A DNA stretch of 39,236 bases from Nitrosopumilales archaeon (GTDB lineage: Archaea; Thermoproteota; Nitrososphaeria; Nitrososphaerales; Nitrosopumilaceae): contig JADNRU010000007.1 in the NCBI GenBank assembly GCA_016276965.1, positions 1-39,236 of the forward strand, in the 5' to 3' direction. Of the stretch, positions 7,430 to 16,027 are shown piece by piece. The translations under genes were made by a program, and so were the position numbers. Positions within the stretch are counted from its first letter, which is position 1. Every line of letters starts with the position of its first letter. The notes under the pieces were generated by a model. That model worked only from the letters and a program-made list of their open reading frames with translations, was not told the DNA's origin and did not search any database.

Positions 7430-7740
7430 GTTGGCGCAAAATTACCATGAAATTTCCTGGGACTTGTCTAGTTTGTAATGAAAAAATTGACGCAAATGAA
7501 GTTGGATTGTGGGCAAAAGGACAAGGTGTTAAACATGAAAAGTGCGCCGAAATTAAAGAACTCAAATGTATTGTTTGCGGAGGCCCAGCAGGCTGTCCTA
7601 CATGCGAATTCCAAGATAACTGTGATCGAAACATTGTTTCACAGTTATGTATATGTAAAAAGTGTAGTAATTCAGAAATGTCTTATGAGTCGTACATAAC
7701 TTCTGTAAAAAAGAAATTTCCTCTCATAAATTCTGCCTAA
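7426..7740 (+). CDS. Cys-rich putative zinc-binding protein
   Basis: This is a 104-residue protein with 11 cysteines. The N-terminal module FPGTCLVCNEKI followed by VKHEKC looks like a CxxC-x(n)-HxxC zinc finger (residues 14-40), similar in spacing to PARP-type or treble-clef fingers. A second cluster follows: CIVCGG, CPTC, C66, then CICKKC near 75-80. No catalytic motif is seen. It overlaps the rfcL stop by 4 nt (ATGA) and so is made from the same message. That suggests, without proving, a nucleic-acid-linked role. The tail after residue 85 is basic. Confidence 0.8.
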   Translation: MSWRKITMKFPGTCLVCNEKIDANEVGLWAKGQGVKHEKCAEIKELKCIVCGGPAGCPTCEFQDNCDRNIVSQLCICKKCSNSEMSYESYITSVKKKFPLINSA

Positions 7741-7830
7741 TTTGAAAATTATCAAATGGTATTCTGATTTTTCTTATGACAACACAGGTAAAGAGAACCG
7801 AAGAAATTTCCAGATAAGGTTCTAATTAAA

Positions 7831-7838
7831 TTAATATA
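7831..7838 (+). promoter_or_regulatory. TATA box of the acyl-CoA carboxylase operon
   Basis: TTAATATA lies with its centre about 32 nt before the ATG at 7867, so the transcript would have only a few leader bases. It is in the 126-nt gap after the rfcL unit and is the only good TATA-like element there. Assigned by position and base composition only. Confidence 0.45.
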
Positions 7839-7866
7839 TGTCAAAGCATGTTTCAGATCTCCGGGC

Positions 7867-9414
7867 ATGCATTCTGATAAAATCAAGGACTATTTACAAA
7901 AAAATAAAACAGCGCATCAGGGTGGCGGTCAAGACAGAATCTTATCCCAACACGAAAAAGGAAAGCTAACAGCAAGAGAAAGAATTGACTTACTTTTAGA
8001 TGAGGGTAGCTTCACTGAAGTTGATGCTCTAACTACCCATCATTATCATGAATATGATATGCAGAAAAAAAAATTCTTGGGTGATGGTGTAGTTGGTGGA
8101 TATGGAACAATCCATGGAAGAAAAGTTTTCGTTTTTGCTTATGATTTTACTGTTTTAGGAGGCACACTTAGTCAAATGGGTGCCAAAAAAATTACTAAAC
8201 TCATGGATCATGCAGTAAGAAACGGTTGTCCTGTAATCGGTATAATGGATTCCGGAGGAGCAAGAATTCAAGAGGGAATAATAAGCTTAGATGGTTTTGC
8301 AGATATTTTCTATCATAATGAATTAGCATCAGGTGTAGTGCCACAAATTACTGCAAGTATTGGACCATCTGCAGGAGGTGCAGTTTATTCTCCTGCAATG
8401 ACTGACTTTGTAGTTATGGTTGAAAAGACAGGAACAATGTTTGTAACTGGTCCAGATGTTGTCAAAACAGTTCTTGGTGAAGAAATTTCATTTGAGGATT
8501 TAGGTGGGGCTATGGCTCATGGAACAAAAAGTGGTGTGGCACACTTTGTGGTCAAAAATGAATACGAATGTATGGATTGCATCAAAAAACTGCTCTCATA
8601 CCTTCCACAAAACAATTCACAAGAGCCACCGACTGTAAAAACTGATGACGATCCTAACAGACTAGATCACAATCTCATAAATATAATTCCAGAAAATCCA
8701 CTCCAACCTTATGATATGAAAGAGATCATTAATTCCATTGCTGACAATCACGAATTCTTTGAAATTCATGAATTATTTGCACCAAATATAGTTGTAGGTT
8801 ATGTTAGATTAAACGGAAAAGTAGTTGGTATTGTTGCAAACCAACCACTTAGTCTTGCTGGTGCAATTGACATTGATTCCTCCAATAAAGCTGCAAGATT
8901 CATCAGATTTTGTGATGCTTTTAACATTCCACTCATCACACTAGTTGATACACCTGGATACATGCCAGGTTCTAATCAAGAACACAATGGAATCATTAGA
9001 CACGGAAGCAAACTATTATTTTCTTATTGTGAAGCAACTGTTCCAAAAATTACTCTTGTAATTGGAAAGGCGTATGGTGGGGCTTACATTGCCATGGCAA
9101 GCAAATACCTCAGAACCGACATAAACTACGCATGGCCTACAGCCAAAATTGCAGTGCTTGGTGCAGAAGCTGCTGTTAAAATTATGAATAGAAAGGAACT
9201 TGCCAAGGCAAAAGATCCAGACGCTCTAAAGAAAGAGCTAATGGAAGAGTTTACCGAAAAGTTTGAAAACCCATATGTGGCTGCATCTTTGGGAACACTA
9301 GATGCTGTAATTGATCCAGCAGAGACAAGACCAATGTTGATCAAAGCACTTGAAATGCTTGAAAATAAACGTGAAAAACAGCTGCCACGAAAACATGGCA
9401 ATATCAATCTGTGA
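7867..9414 (+). CDS. pccB: Acetyl-/propionyl-CoA carboxylase, carboxyltransferase subunit
   Basis: This 515-residue carboxyltransferase moves the carboxyl group from carboxybiotin to acetyl-CoA or propionyl-CoA. In autotrophic thaumarchaea one promiscuous enzyme makes both malonyl-CoA and methylmalonyl-CoA for the 3-hydroxypropionate/4-hydroxybutyrate cycle. Both crotonase-fold halves are present. The N-half carries GKLTARERIDLLLDEGSF and the oxyanion-hole glycines in MDSGGARIQEG and SIGPSAGGAVYSP. The C-half carries LVDTPGYMPG and GKAYGGAYIAM. Length is usual for PccB. It leads the operon, 6 nt before the biotin carboxylase gene. Confidence 0.95.
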   Translation: MHSDKIKDYLQKNKTAHQGGGQDRILSQHEKGKLTARERIDLLLDEGSFTEVDALTTHHYHEYDMQKKKFLGDGVVGGYGTIHGRKVFVFAYDFTVLGGTLSQMGAKKITKLMDHAVRNGCPVIGIMDSGGARIQEGIISLDGFADIFYHNELASGVVPQITASIGPSAGGAVYSPAMTDFVVMVEKTGTMFVTGPDVVKTVLGEEISFEDLGGAMAHGTKSGVAHFVVKNEYECMDCIKKLLSYLPQNNSQEPPTVKTDDDPNRLDHNLINIIPENPLQPYDMKEIINSIADNHEFFEIHELFAPNIVVGYVRLNGKVVGIVANQPLSLAGAIDIDSSNKAARFIRFCDAFNIPLITLVDTPGYMPGSNQEHNGIIRHGSKLLFSYCEATVPKITLVIGKAYGGAYIAMASKYLRTDINYAWPTAKIAVLGAEAAVKIMNRKELAKAKDPDALKKELMEEFTEKFENPYVAASLGTLDAVIDPAETRPMLIKALEMLENKREKQLPRKHGNINL

Positions 9415-9420
9415 GAGAAA

Positions 9421-10908
9421 ATGATTGAGAAAGTTCTAATAGCTAATAGAGGGGAGATTGCGATTCGTGTAATTAGAACCTGTAAAGCTTTAGGAATTAA
9501 AACGGTTGCAGTATATTCTGATGAAGATTACAATTCCTTGCATGTAAAACAGGCAACAGAATCTTACAACATTGGGGAAGGGACACCAGCTAAAAGTTAT
9601 TTAAACCAAGAGAAAATCTTGGAAACAATTTTGGCATCTGGTGCAGATGCTGTTCATCCTGGTTATGGTTTTCTTTCTGAAAACCCTGACTTTGCACGCC
9701 TTTGTGAAAAAAACAAAATCAATTTCATTGGTACAACTTCAAATTCTATGGAACTGTGTGGAGACAAAATGCAATGTAAAGCTGTAATGCTAAAGGCCAA
9801 AGTTCCAACAGTACCAGGAAGTCCAGATATTGTAAAAGATGCAGATGAAGCTCTACAGATTGCTAATGAAATCAAATATCCAGTTTTACTAAAGTCAGTA
9901 TATGGTGGTGGTGGGCGAGGAATACGACTTGTACATAACGATAAAGAGCTTAACGAAAATTATGATTCTGCTGTAGGCGAATCAATGGCAGCTTTTGGCA
10001 AATCAGCAATGCTTGTAGAAAAATTTCTTGAAAAAATAAGACACATTGAATATCAATTAGCACGAGATAAGAAAGGTAATACTGTACACATATTTGAAAG
10101 AGAATGTTCAATTCAAAGACGAAACCAAAAACTTATCGAGCAAACACCTTCACCCGTTGTAGATCAAGAAACAAGAGACAGAATAGGAGAAATAGTTGTA
10201 AGGGCAGCAAAAGCAGTAGATTACACTAACCTTGGCACTGCAGAATTTCTTAGGACAGATGAGCGAGAATTCTTTTTCATAGAAATTAATGCCAGACTAC
10301 AAGTAGAGCATCCAATAACAGAACTTGTTAGCGGTTTAGACCTGGTAAAATTACAAATAGACATAGCAAATGGTGAACCAATTCCATTCAAACAAAAGGA
10401 TCTTAAAATGAATGGATACGCAATTGAATGTAGAATCAATGCAGAAGACACTTTTTTGGACTTTGCTCCCTCAACAGGTCCAATACCCGATGTTACTATT
10501 CCATCTGGACCAGGAGTTAGATGTGACACATACCTGTATCCAGGGTGTACTGTTTCCTCATTTTATGATTCGCTTATGGGAAAACTTTGCACATGGGGAC
10601 AAACTTTTGAAGAATGTAGACTTCGGATGTTAACTGCGTTGAATGATTTTTACATTCAAGGAGTAGAAACATCAATTCCATTGTACAAAACAATTCTAAA
10701 GACAGATGAATACAAAAATGGTGAGCTTTCGACTGACTTTTTGAAGAGATATGGAATATTAGATAGACTAACTGCAGATATTAAAGAAGATAAAAACGCA
10801 AACAAAGAAGCAGCACTTGCTGCAGCTGTTATTCATTCTGAATATTTCAAAAGCAGAGTAACATCATCTGTAGAAGACAGTACACGTTGGAAGAGTCAAC
10901 TGGACTGA
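9421..10908 (+). CDS. accC: Acetyl-/propionyl-CoA carboxylase, biotin carboxylase subunit
   Basis: This is a 495-residue ATP-grasp enzyme that carboxylates the biotin of the carrier protein with bicarbonate and ATP. It starts with the classic KVLIANRGEIAIRVIRTCK. It has the glycine-rich ATP loop KSVYGGGGRGIRLV, then ERECSIQRRNQKLIEQTPSP, and the catalytic and metal-binding stretch EINARLQVEHPITELVSG. The C-terminal biotin carboxylase domain follows and includes FAPSTGPI. There is no fused carrier domain, since the carrier is the next gene. It sits between carboxyltransferase and carrier with gaps of 6 nt, so the three subunits are made together. Confidence 0.96.
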   Translation: MIEKVLIANRGEIAIRVIRTCKALGIKTVAVYSDEDYNSLHVKQATESYNIGEGTPAKSYLNQEKILETILASGADAVHPGYGFLSENPDFARLCEKNKINFIGTTSNSMELCGDKMQCKAVMLKAKVPTVPGSPDIVKDADEALQIANEIKYPVLLKSVYGGGGRGIRLVHNDKELNENYDSAVGESMAAFGKSAMLVEKFLEKIRHIEYQLARDKKGNTVHIFERECSIQRRNQKLIEQTPSPVVDQETRDRIGEIVVRAAKAVDYTNLGTAEFLRTDEREFFFIEINARLQVEHPITELVSGLDLVKLQIDIANGEPIPFKQKDLKMNGYAIECRINAEDTFLDFAPSTGPIPDVTIPSGPGVRCDTYLYPGCTVSSFYDSLMGKLCTWGQTFEECRLRMLTALNDFYIQGVETSIPLYKTILKTDEYKNGELSTDFLKRYGILDRLTADIKEDKNANKEAALAAAVIHSEYFKSRVTSSVEDSTRWKSQLD

Positions 10909-10914
10909 GCAAAT

Positions 10915-11427
10915 ATGGACTGTAAAATAGAAGACATTGAAGGAACATTCAATGGTGAAATAGTAGAGAATCTAGGAAATAACGAATATGTCATTAAATT
11001 AAACGACAGAGAACAAAACCTAAAAATTCTAAACATGGATGCAAGAGGAATTGAATTTGTTTTGGATCAAAAATATCACAAAGTAAAGTATTTGGAAAGT
11101 GGAACCTCAAAGATGAATCTAGTAGTCGATGGCGTTCCAATGACGCTAAACCTACATGCAAATCTTGATGAAATTGTTTACAAAAATGTTGGTGGCGGTG
11201 GGCCCGCAGGAACAGAACTTGCACTAAAAAGCCAAATTCCTGGGAAGGTTATTTCAATTGCATTTCAAGAGGGAGCAAGTGTAAAGAAAGGGGAAGCTGT
11301 ATGTGTTTTAGAATCTATGAAAATGCAAGTCACTGTCAAGGCTCACAAAGATGGAAATATTAAATCAATAAAGATCAAAGAAGGCGGGACTGTTGCAAAG
11401 AATGATGTTATCGCTGAAATAGAATAA
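10915..11427 (+). CDS. accB: Biotin carboxyl carrier protein of acyl-CoA carboxylase
   Basis: This is a 170-residue carrier subunit. The C-terminal 70 residues form the biotinyl/lipoyl domain: LKSQIPGKVISI, then VLESMKMQ with the biotinylated lysine at K136, and a closing GGTVAKNDVIAEIE. The first 90 residues form a separate N-terminal domain, followed by a Gly-rich linker (NVGGGGPAG, 91-99). This resembles the BT-like or carrier half of propionyl-CoA carboxylase alpha chains. It ends the operon. The peroxiredoxin gene is convergent, 12 nt away, so there is little room for a terminator. Confidence 0.95.
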   Translation: MDCKIEDIEGTFNGEIVENLGNNEYVIKLNDREQNLKILNMDARGIEFVLDQKYHKVKYLESGTSKMNLVVDGVPMTLNLHANLDEIVYKNVGGGGPAGTELALKSQIPGKVISIAFQEGASVKKGEAVCVLESMKMQVTVKAHKDGNIKSIKIKEGGTVAKNDVIAEIE

Positions 11428-11439
11428 ACAGCAAGCAAT

Positions 11440-11913
11440 TCAGTTTCCTTTTTTAAGAAAGTTTTTGATTTCCTCATAGTTTGGTTCTACTAGTGGATCA
11501 TCTGAAACCCACTTGTAGCCAATCGTTCCATCTTCATTGATTATGAAAACTGAGCGTTTAGCAGCATCATAGTCTTTTATATGTAAAAGATGTGGCATCA
11601 AGATGTCATAATCCCTTATCGTTTTACTTTTGTAGTCACCAAGAATAGGAAATTTTAGATTATGTTTTTCTGCAAAAGCTTTGTTTGCAAAAGGTCCATC
11701 ATTACTAATAGCTACAACTTGAGCTCCAAGCTTTGAAATTTCATCCCATGAATCTCTAAATGTACACATTTCGGTTTCACAAACCGGTGAGCTTGCTGCA
11801 ACAAAAAATGATAGAATTATTTTTTTTCCAATGAATTCGTCAAGTGTTCTCATTTTTAATTCTGTATCAACTAATTCAAAGTTTGGAGCTTTATCTCCTA
11901 CATTCAATGCCAT
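11440..11913 (-). CDS. Peroxiredoxin (AhpC/TSA, Bcp-like)
   Basis: This is a thiol peroxidase of the thioredoxin fold that removes peroxides. I set the start at ATG 11913 (157 aa, MALNVGDKAPNFEL), the usual family start; an upstream in-frame ATG at 11937 would add 8 residues. The active-site region reads FVAASSPVCETEMCTFRD, so the peroxidatic cysteine is the one in PVC and a second Cys follows five residues later. The usual P-x-x-x-T-x-x-C is here V-x-x-x-S-x-x-C. This is an unusual loss of the proline, with Ser replacing Thr. The rest (VVAISNDGPFANKAFAEKH, then FPILGD) is typical. It is a single gene convergent with the carboxylase operon. Confidence 0.88.
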   Translation of the reverse strand: MALNVGDKAPNFELVDTELKMRTLDEFIGKKIILSFFVAASSPVCETEMCTFRDSWDEISKLGAQVVAISNDGPFANKAFAEKHNLKFPILGDYKSKTIRDYDILMPHLLHIKDYDAAKRSVFIINEDGTIGYKWVSDDPLVEPNYEEIKNFLKKGN

Positions 11914-11997
11914 GAATAAGTTATAATAATTTGTCATATTAAGGATTTTAAAATTTTTCTTCTACAAAACTAATGATCGAAAAAAAATGTGCATAAC

Positions 11998-12006
11998 TTT
12001 TTATAT
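11998..12006 (+). promoter_or_regulatory. TATA box of the complex I operon
   Basis: TTTTTATAT is centred about 29 nt before TTG 12031 and GTG 12034, the first sensible NuoA starts. Its position argues against the upstream GTG at 11989, which lies before the TATA box and would not be on the transcript. A leaderless nuo message is implied. Confidence 0.5.
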
Positions 12007-12030
12007 CTTCGGAAGGATGTCAAAGCTACT

Positions 12031-12405
12031 TTGGTGGGAGAAGTCTTTGGTAGCTATAGCCTTGTCTTAGCTATGTTTGGTTTTGCCATCGTTGTTATGG
12101 CTCCTGCACTTATCATATCTAGAATGATATCCCCAAGAACGAGAAGTAATCCAGTAAAATTCCTACCAATGGAATGTGGTCAAGTCCCATCGGGCGCCGG
12201 TAGAACTCACTTTATGATGCAGTATTATTCTTTCATTCTAATGTTTGTCGTATTTGATGTAATGGCAATCTTCTTGTATGCATGGGGTAGCACGATTCTG
12301 AATTTAGAAAAAACCGCGACCCTTCCTATTATGGCATTTTTAGGAATAATGTTTGCTGCAATGGCCTATGCACTTTATCAATCAAAGAGGAGAGATATTT
12401 GGTAA
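12031..12405 (+). CDS. nuoA: NADH-quinone oxidoreductase-type complex I subunit A
   Basis: This small membrane subunit of complex I sits near the quinone channel. It has three transmembrane helices: the N-terminal helix with LAMFGFAIVVMAPALII, then two after the conserved loop. The loop FLPMECGQVPSGAGRTHFMMQYY corresponds to the family's YECG motif and cytosolic loop with the Cys. I chose the TTG at 12031 (124 aa). The longest frame begins at GTG 11989, but a TATA box at 11998-12006 lies inside that extension. GTG 12034 is equally possible. It is the first gene of an 11-gene operon. Confidence 0.88.
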   Translation: MVGEVFGSYSLVLAMFGFAIVVMAPALIISRMISPRTRSNPVKFLPMECGQVPSGAGRTHFMMQYYSFILMFVVFDVMAIFLYAWGSTILNLEKTATLPIMAFLGIMFAAMAYALYQSKRRDIW

Positions 12406-12448
12406 TTCTTTATACAACTTCAGTCTACAATGGAAGTAAGGGATTCGA

Positions 12449-12964
12449 TTGTTAAAAGATCTACTTACTCCACAAACTACCAATGCTTTTGTTGGTAAAC
12501 TAGGAGATATTCTGGTTAAAGCAATCGATAAACCATTGGGCTACGCCATTAATTGGGGTAGATTATGGTCTCTCTGGCCCGTACATATTGAAACTGCATG
12601 TTGCAGCATAGAATTTGGAGCAGCATCTAGTCCTAGATACGATGTTGAAAGATTTGGCATCATTGAAGCCTTTGGTTCGCTACGACAATGTGATTTGGTT
12701 GTAGTTCAAGGAACCATAACAAGAAAAATGGCTCCACGTCTTCGACTAGTCTATGATCAAATGCCAGAACCAAAATACGTCATTGCAATGGGCGCTTGTG
12801 CAATCACTGGAGGATTGTACTTTGATTCGTACAATGTTCTTCCAGGAATTGATGGCATTTTACCAGTTGATGTATATGTACCAGGTTGTCCCCCTAGACC
12901 TGAAACACTTATCCAAGGATGTTTACTCCTTCAGGAGAAAATTAAGTGCATGAAGGCTAGGTAG
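12449..12964 (+). CDS. nuoB: Complex I subunit B (N2 cluster)
   Basis: This 171-residue peripheral subunit carries the last iron-sulphur cluster (N2) before quinone. The four ligands are visible: the tandem C51-C52 in ETACCSIEFG, C117 in MGACAITGG, and C147 in YVPGCPPRPE. The start is TTG 12449. No better ATG is in frame, and the N-terminal 30 residues form a plausible amphipathic helix. The stretch MAPRLRLVYDQMPEPKYVI is typical. It lies 43 nt after nuoA, the largest gap within the operon. Confidence 0.96.
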   Translation: MLKDLLTPQTTNAFVGKLGDILVKAIDKPLGYAINWGRLWSLWPVHIETACCSIEFGAASSPRYDVERFGIIEAFGSLRQCDLVVVQGTITRKMAPRLRLVYDQMPEPKYVIAMGACAITGGLYFDSYNVLPGIDGILPVDVYVPGCPPRPETLIQGCLLLQEKIKCMKAR

Positions 12965-12971
12965 GATCCAA

Positions 12972-13571
12972 ATGAGTTCATCAGATACAGATACTAAAAC
13001 AGAAACAAAGGAAAAAGAAACTACACAAACAAAACCTGTTGTTGTGGAGACAACTCCTGCTGAGAAAGGACCAGAATTACCAAAGTTTGAAAAAGATCTT
13101 TCAAATAAAATTACAGAGAAGTTTGGTTCCAAAACAGAAATTGCGTTTGTAAAACCAGATAGAGTTAGAGTAAATGTAAAAAAAGAAGATATCATTAATG
13201 TTGCCTCTTACATTCGAGACGAGCTAAACTTTGACCATGCTGAGTCTGTAACTGGAGTTGATTTTCCTAACGACAAGGAAATTGAAGTAGTATATCACTT
13301 GGGTTCATACACCGACCCTAAACTAGCCAGGCAAGTACTTTCATTAGCTACAAGAACCACAAGAGAAGATAATCCTAATCCAGGAAACGATTCCACTAGA
13401 TTACCTAGTCTTAGGGACATATTCTATAGTGTAGAATTTCACGAAAGAGAATGTTTTGAGATGTTAGGGGTTTACTTTGAAGGTCATCCTGATAATCGAC
13501 GTTTACTGTTACCTGAAGATTGGGCAGATATTCCTCCACTTAGGAAAGACTTTGCAATAAAGGGTAGATAA
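12972..13571 (+). CDS. nuoC: Complex I subunit C
   Basis: This is the 199-residue 30-kDa subunit of the Q module. The core starts near residue 40 and contains YIRDELNFDHAESVTGVDFP, then the family signature RDIFYSVEFHERECFEMLGV and FEGHPDNRRLLLPEDW. The first 35 residues are a low-complexity extension rich in Thr, Lys and Glu that is absent from the minimal family. It looks disordered and may be a lineage trait. It is 7 nt after nuoB and 2 nt before nuoD. Confidence 0.95.
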   Translation: MSSSDTDTKTETKEKETTQTKPVVVETTPAEKGPELPKFEKDLSNKITEKFGSKTEIAFVKPDRVRVNVKKEDIINVASYIRDELNFDHAESVTGVDFPNDKEIEVVYHLGSYTDPKLARQVLSLATRTTREDNPNPGNDSTRLPSLRDIFYSVEFHERECFEMLGVYFEGHPDNRRLLLPEDWADIPPLRKDFAIKGR

Positions 13572-13573
13572 CA

Positions 13574-14713
13574 ATGAGTGTGCCACTTCCCCCTGGTCTT
13601 CAATTAGAAAAATTCGAAGAGGATGATAAGATAATGACTCTCAATGTTGGCCCTCAACATCCAGGTTCAGGTCATATGAGACTCATTATCAGAGTTGATG
13701 GAGACTACATTGTTTCTTGTGACCCAGATCCTGGATATGTGCATCGTGGAGAAGAAAAAATGGCAGAATACAGAAACTATATCCTAAACATTCCTCATCT
13801 TGAAAGACCAGTAATTCATGATTCCTGTAACATACTTTATCCATATGTTTTGGGTGTTGAAGAACTATTAGGGCTTGAGGTTCCAGAACGTGCAAAATAT
13901 GTAAGAGTAATTGCTGCGGAATTAAACAGGTTAAGCTATACCCTTTATTGGTTAGCTATCTATGGAATTTTCTTGGGTCATTCGACTATGTTTATGTGGC
14001 CTGTAGGAGATAGAGAGCTGGCAATTGATCTCTTAGACAAATTAACCGGCGCAAGAGTTACACATTCATATTTTGTACCAGGTGGTATTCGAAACGATTT
14101 TCCAGCAAACTTTGAAGATGTATGTATTCGTCAAGTAAATTATCTCAAAAAACGCCTAAAAACATACGGCGATATTTTTTATGATAATCCAATTTTAATA
14201 TCAAGAACCGAAGATACCGGCATACTTTCACGAGAAGATGCAATAAGACTTGGAACTACGGGTTCTGTTCTGAGAGCAAGTGGTGTAGACTTTGATGTTA
14301 GAACGAAGGAACCGTATGATGCTTATGAAGAGCTTGACATTCACACTAACGTCTTAAAAAAAGGTGATTCATATGATAGATCAAAAGTTCCATGGCTTGA
14401 TATGCTTGAGAGCTGTAACATAATTAAACAAGCATTAGAAAAAATGCCAAAGTCTGGTTCTGTAAGAGTAAAACTAAAACCAAATCCAAAAGGAGGAGAC
14501 GATGAAGTATACAAAAGAGTTGAATCAGGACGTGGTTCTCTTGGAGTCTACATAGTTTCACGCAGCAAACCAGAACCTTATCGTCTCAAATTAAGTGTTG
14601 GTTCGTTTAGAAACCTAATTTGCTTGCCCTATTTGCTAAAGGGAGAAAAATTAGGAAATATGCCAGCAGTATATTGGGGTCTTAACTATTGGCCAGTGGA
14701 GGCAGATAGATAA
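13574..14713 (+). CDS. nuoD: Complex I subunit D
   Basis: This 379-residue 49-kDa subunit forms most of the quinone pocket with NuoB. The family features are LNVGPQHPGSGHMRL, PGYVHRGEEKMAEYRNY, ELNRLSYTLYWL and the C-terminal GSFRNLICLPYLLKGEKLG. Two points are unusual. The usual HP-x-x-HG loop reads HPGSGHM, which shifts the quinone-binding His by one. The usual SLDxVxGEVDR end reads LNYWPVEADR. The fold looks complete, so this is a divergent rather than a broken subunit. The stop and the nuoH start are adjacent (14713/14714). Confidence 0.95.
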   Translation: MSVPLPPGLQLEKFEEDDKIMTLNVGPQHPGSGHMRLIIRVDGDYIVSCDPDPGYVHRGEEKMAEYRNYILNIPHLERPVIHDSCNILYPYVLGVEELLGLEVPERAKYVRVIAAELNRLSYTLYWLAIYGIFLGHSTMFMWPVGDRELAIDLLDKLTGARVTHSYFVPGGIRNDFPANFEDVCIRQVNYLKKRLKTYGDIFYDNPILISRTEDTGILSREDAIRLGTTGSVLRASGVDFDVRTKEPYDAYEELDIHTNVLKKGDSYDRSKVPWLDMLESCNIIKQALEKMPKSGSVRVKLKPNPKGGDDEVYKRVESGRGSLGVYIVSRSKPEPYRLKLSVGSFRNLICLPYLLKGEKLGNMPAVYWGLNYWPVEADR

Positions 14714-16027
14714 ATGTCAGTTATTGCACCAAAGTTCAGACTAGGGCATTTTATAAAAAGCATCACAAATGACATATTTTGGATCGTAGTTCTGATAACA
14801 TTAATTGGCATCCCTGTCATCTTCATAGTTCTCTTTTACATTGATTTGCCTGTATTAGATGGAGAACTCGTTACTCCATTTTTGGCTTTTACAATGTTGG
14901 CCCATCCAGAACTTTCAATTCCACTTATTGACTCTTTTATGAATACGGATTTTTTCAGAATTGCAATATTTCCTGGCTTTGGTTTTGCTGCTTTAATTGC
15001 AGGTAGTACAATTTTTGTTGAACGAAAACTTCTGGCAAAACTTCAGCTCAGGGTTGGACCATTTTACTGTGGAAAAATCGAAGGAATTCTTCAATTAGTT
15101 GGAGACGGACTAAAACTACTTTCAAAAGAAATTATTATTCCAGCTAAAGCTGACAAACCTATCTTTTGGGCTGCACCAGTTTTGTTTGTTGCAACTGCAG
15201 CTGCATTTGTTGCTTTAATCCCAGTAGCTCCAGGTTGGGTTGTTGCGGACGTTGATGTAGGATTACTTGCAGTCTTTGCAGTCATTGGATTCTTTCCTAT
15301 AATCACTGTTTTGTCATCGTGGTCTGCAAACAGCAAATATCCATTCATTGGAGGAATTCGAGCACTTCACCAAATGATTTCATTTGAAATACCGCTAATT
15401 TTGTCATTGCTTGGTGTTGTAATACTTACTGGAACTCTTAATTTAACTGAAATTGTTCAAAGTCAAACTAGCTATTGGTGGATTATATTTCTTCCAATAG
15501 GAGCTATCGTCTTTTTCATTACCATGTTGGCTGAACTAGAACGAATTCCTTTTGATTTGCCAGAAGCAGAAAGTGAAATTGTTGCAGGATGGCTAACTGA
15601 ATTTTCTGGCATGATGTATGGTTTAGTTCAGTTAGGTTCCTACATAAAGCTGTATGCCTTTGCTGCATTGTTTGTTGTACTATTCCTTGGTGGTTGGAAT
15701 GGTTTTGGTGTAATTCCCCCGACTCCTCCCGAAATTGTTGACTTTGGAATTCAGGCTGGACCTATTTCTGTTGATTTACCTGGAATAGAAAAACTAACTG
15801 AACGAACTCTTAATTTTTCGTTAATAAATGGTGTTGTATGGTTTGTCTTTAAAACTGTAATAGTAATATTTTTCATTTTAATTCCTCGAGGAGTTTTTCC
15901 AAGAGTTAGGATAGATCTTTTGTTGCATATTGGTTGGTACAAATTGATCACTCTTTCATTCGTTAACATCTTTATAGCTCTCGGCTTGCTGTATGCTGGA
16001 GTATTGGGACCGGGAGGATTGCTATAA
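14714..16027 (+). CDS. nuoH: Complex I subunit H
   Basis: This 437-residue membrane subunit joins the quinone site to the proton pumps. The conserved loops are present: AERKLLAKLQLRVGP-like (VERKLLAKLQLRVGPFYCG), GDGLKLLSKEIIIP, GGIRALHQMISFEIPL, and AELERIPFDLPEAESEIVAGW. About eight to nine transmembrane helices are visible. It is about 100 residues longer than typical bacterial NuoH. The extra length comes from an N-terminal segment ahead of TM1 and a long extramembrane loop (about 325-370) before the last helices. Its stop overlaps the nuoI ATG (TAATG). Confidence 0.95.
   Translation: MSVIAPKFRLGHFIKSITNDIFWIVVLITLIGIPVIFIVLFYIDLPVLDGELVTPFLAFTMLAHPELSIPLIDSFMNTDFFRIAIFPGFGFAALIAGSTIFVERKLLAKLQLRVGPFYCGKIEGILQLVGDGLKLLSKEIIIPAKADKPIFWAAPVLFVATAAAFVALIPVAPGWVVADVDVGLLAVFAVIGFFPIITVLSSWSANSKYPFIGGIRALHQMISFEIPLILSLLGVVILTGTLNLTEIVQSQTSYWWIIFLPIGAIVFFITMLAELERIPFDLPEAESEIVAGWLTEFSGMMYGLVQLGSYIKLYAFAALFVVLFLGGWNGFGVIPPTPPEIVDFGIQAGPISVDLPGIEKLTERTLNFSLINGVVWFVFKTVIVIFFILIPRGVFPRVRIDLLLHIGWYKLITLSFVNIFIALGLLYAGVLGPGGLL

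Noticed and set aside
7778-7820. Short ATG frame MTTQVKRTEEISR upstream of the carboxylase operon
   Set aside because: It has only 13 residues and lies before the TATA box; no evidence supports it as a leader peptide.
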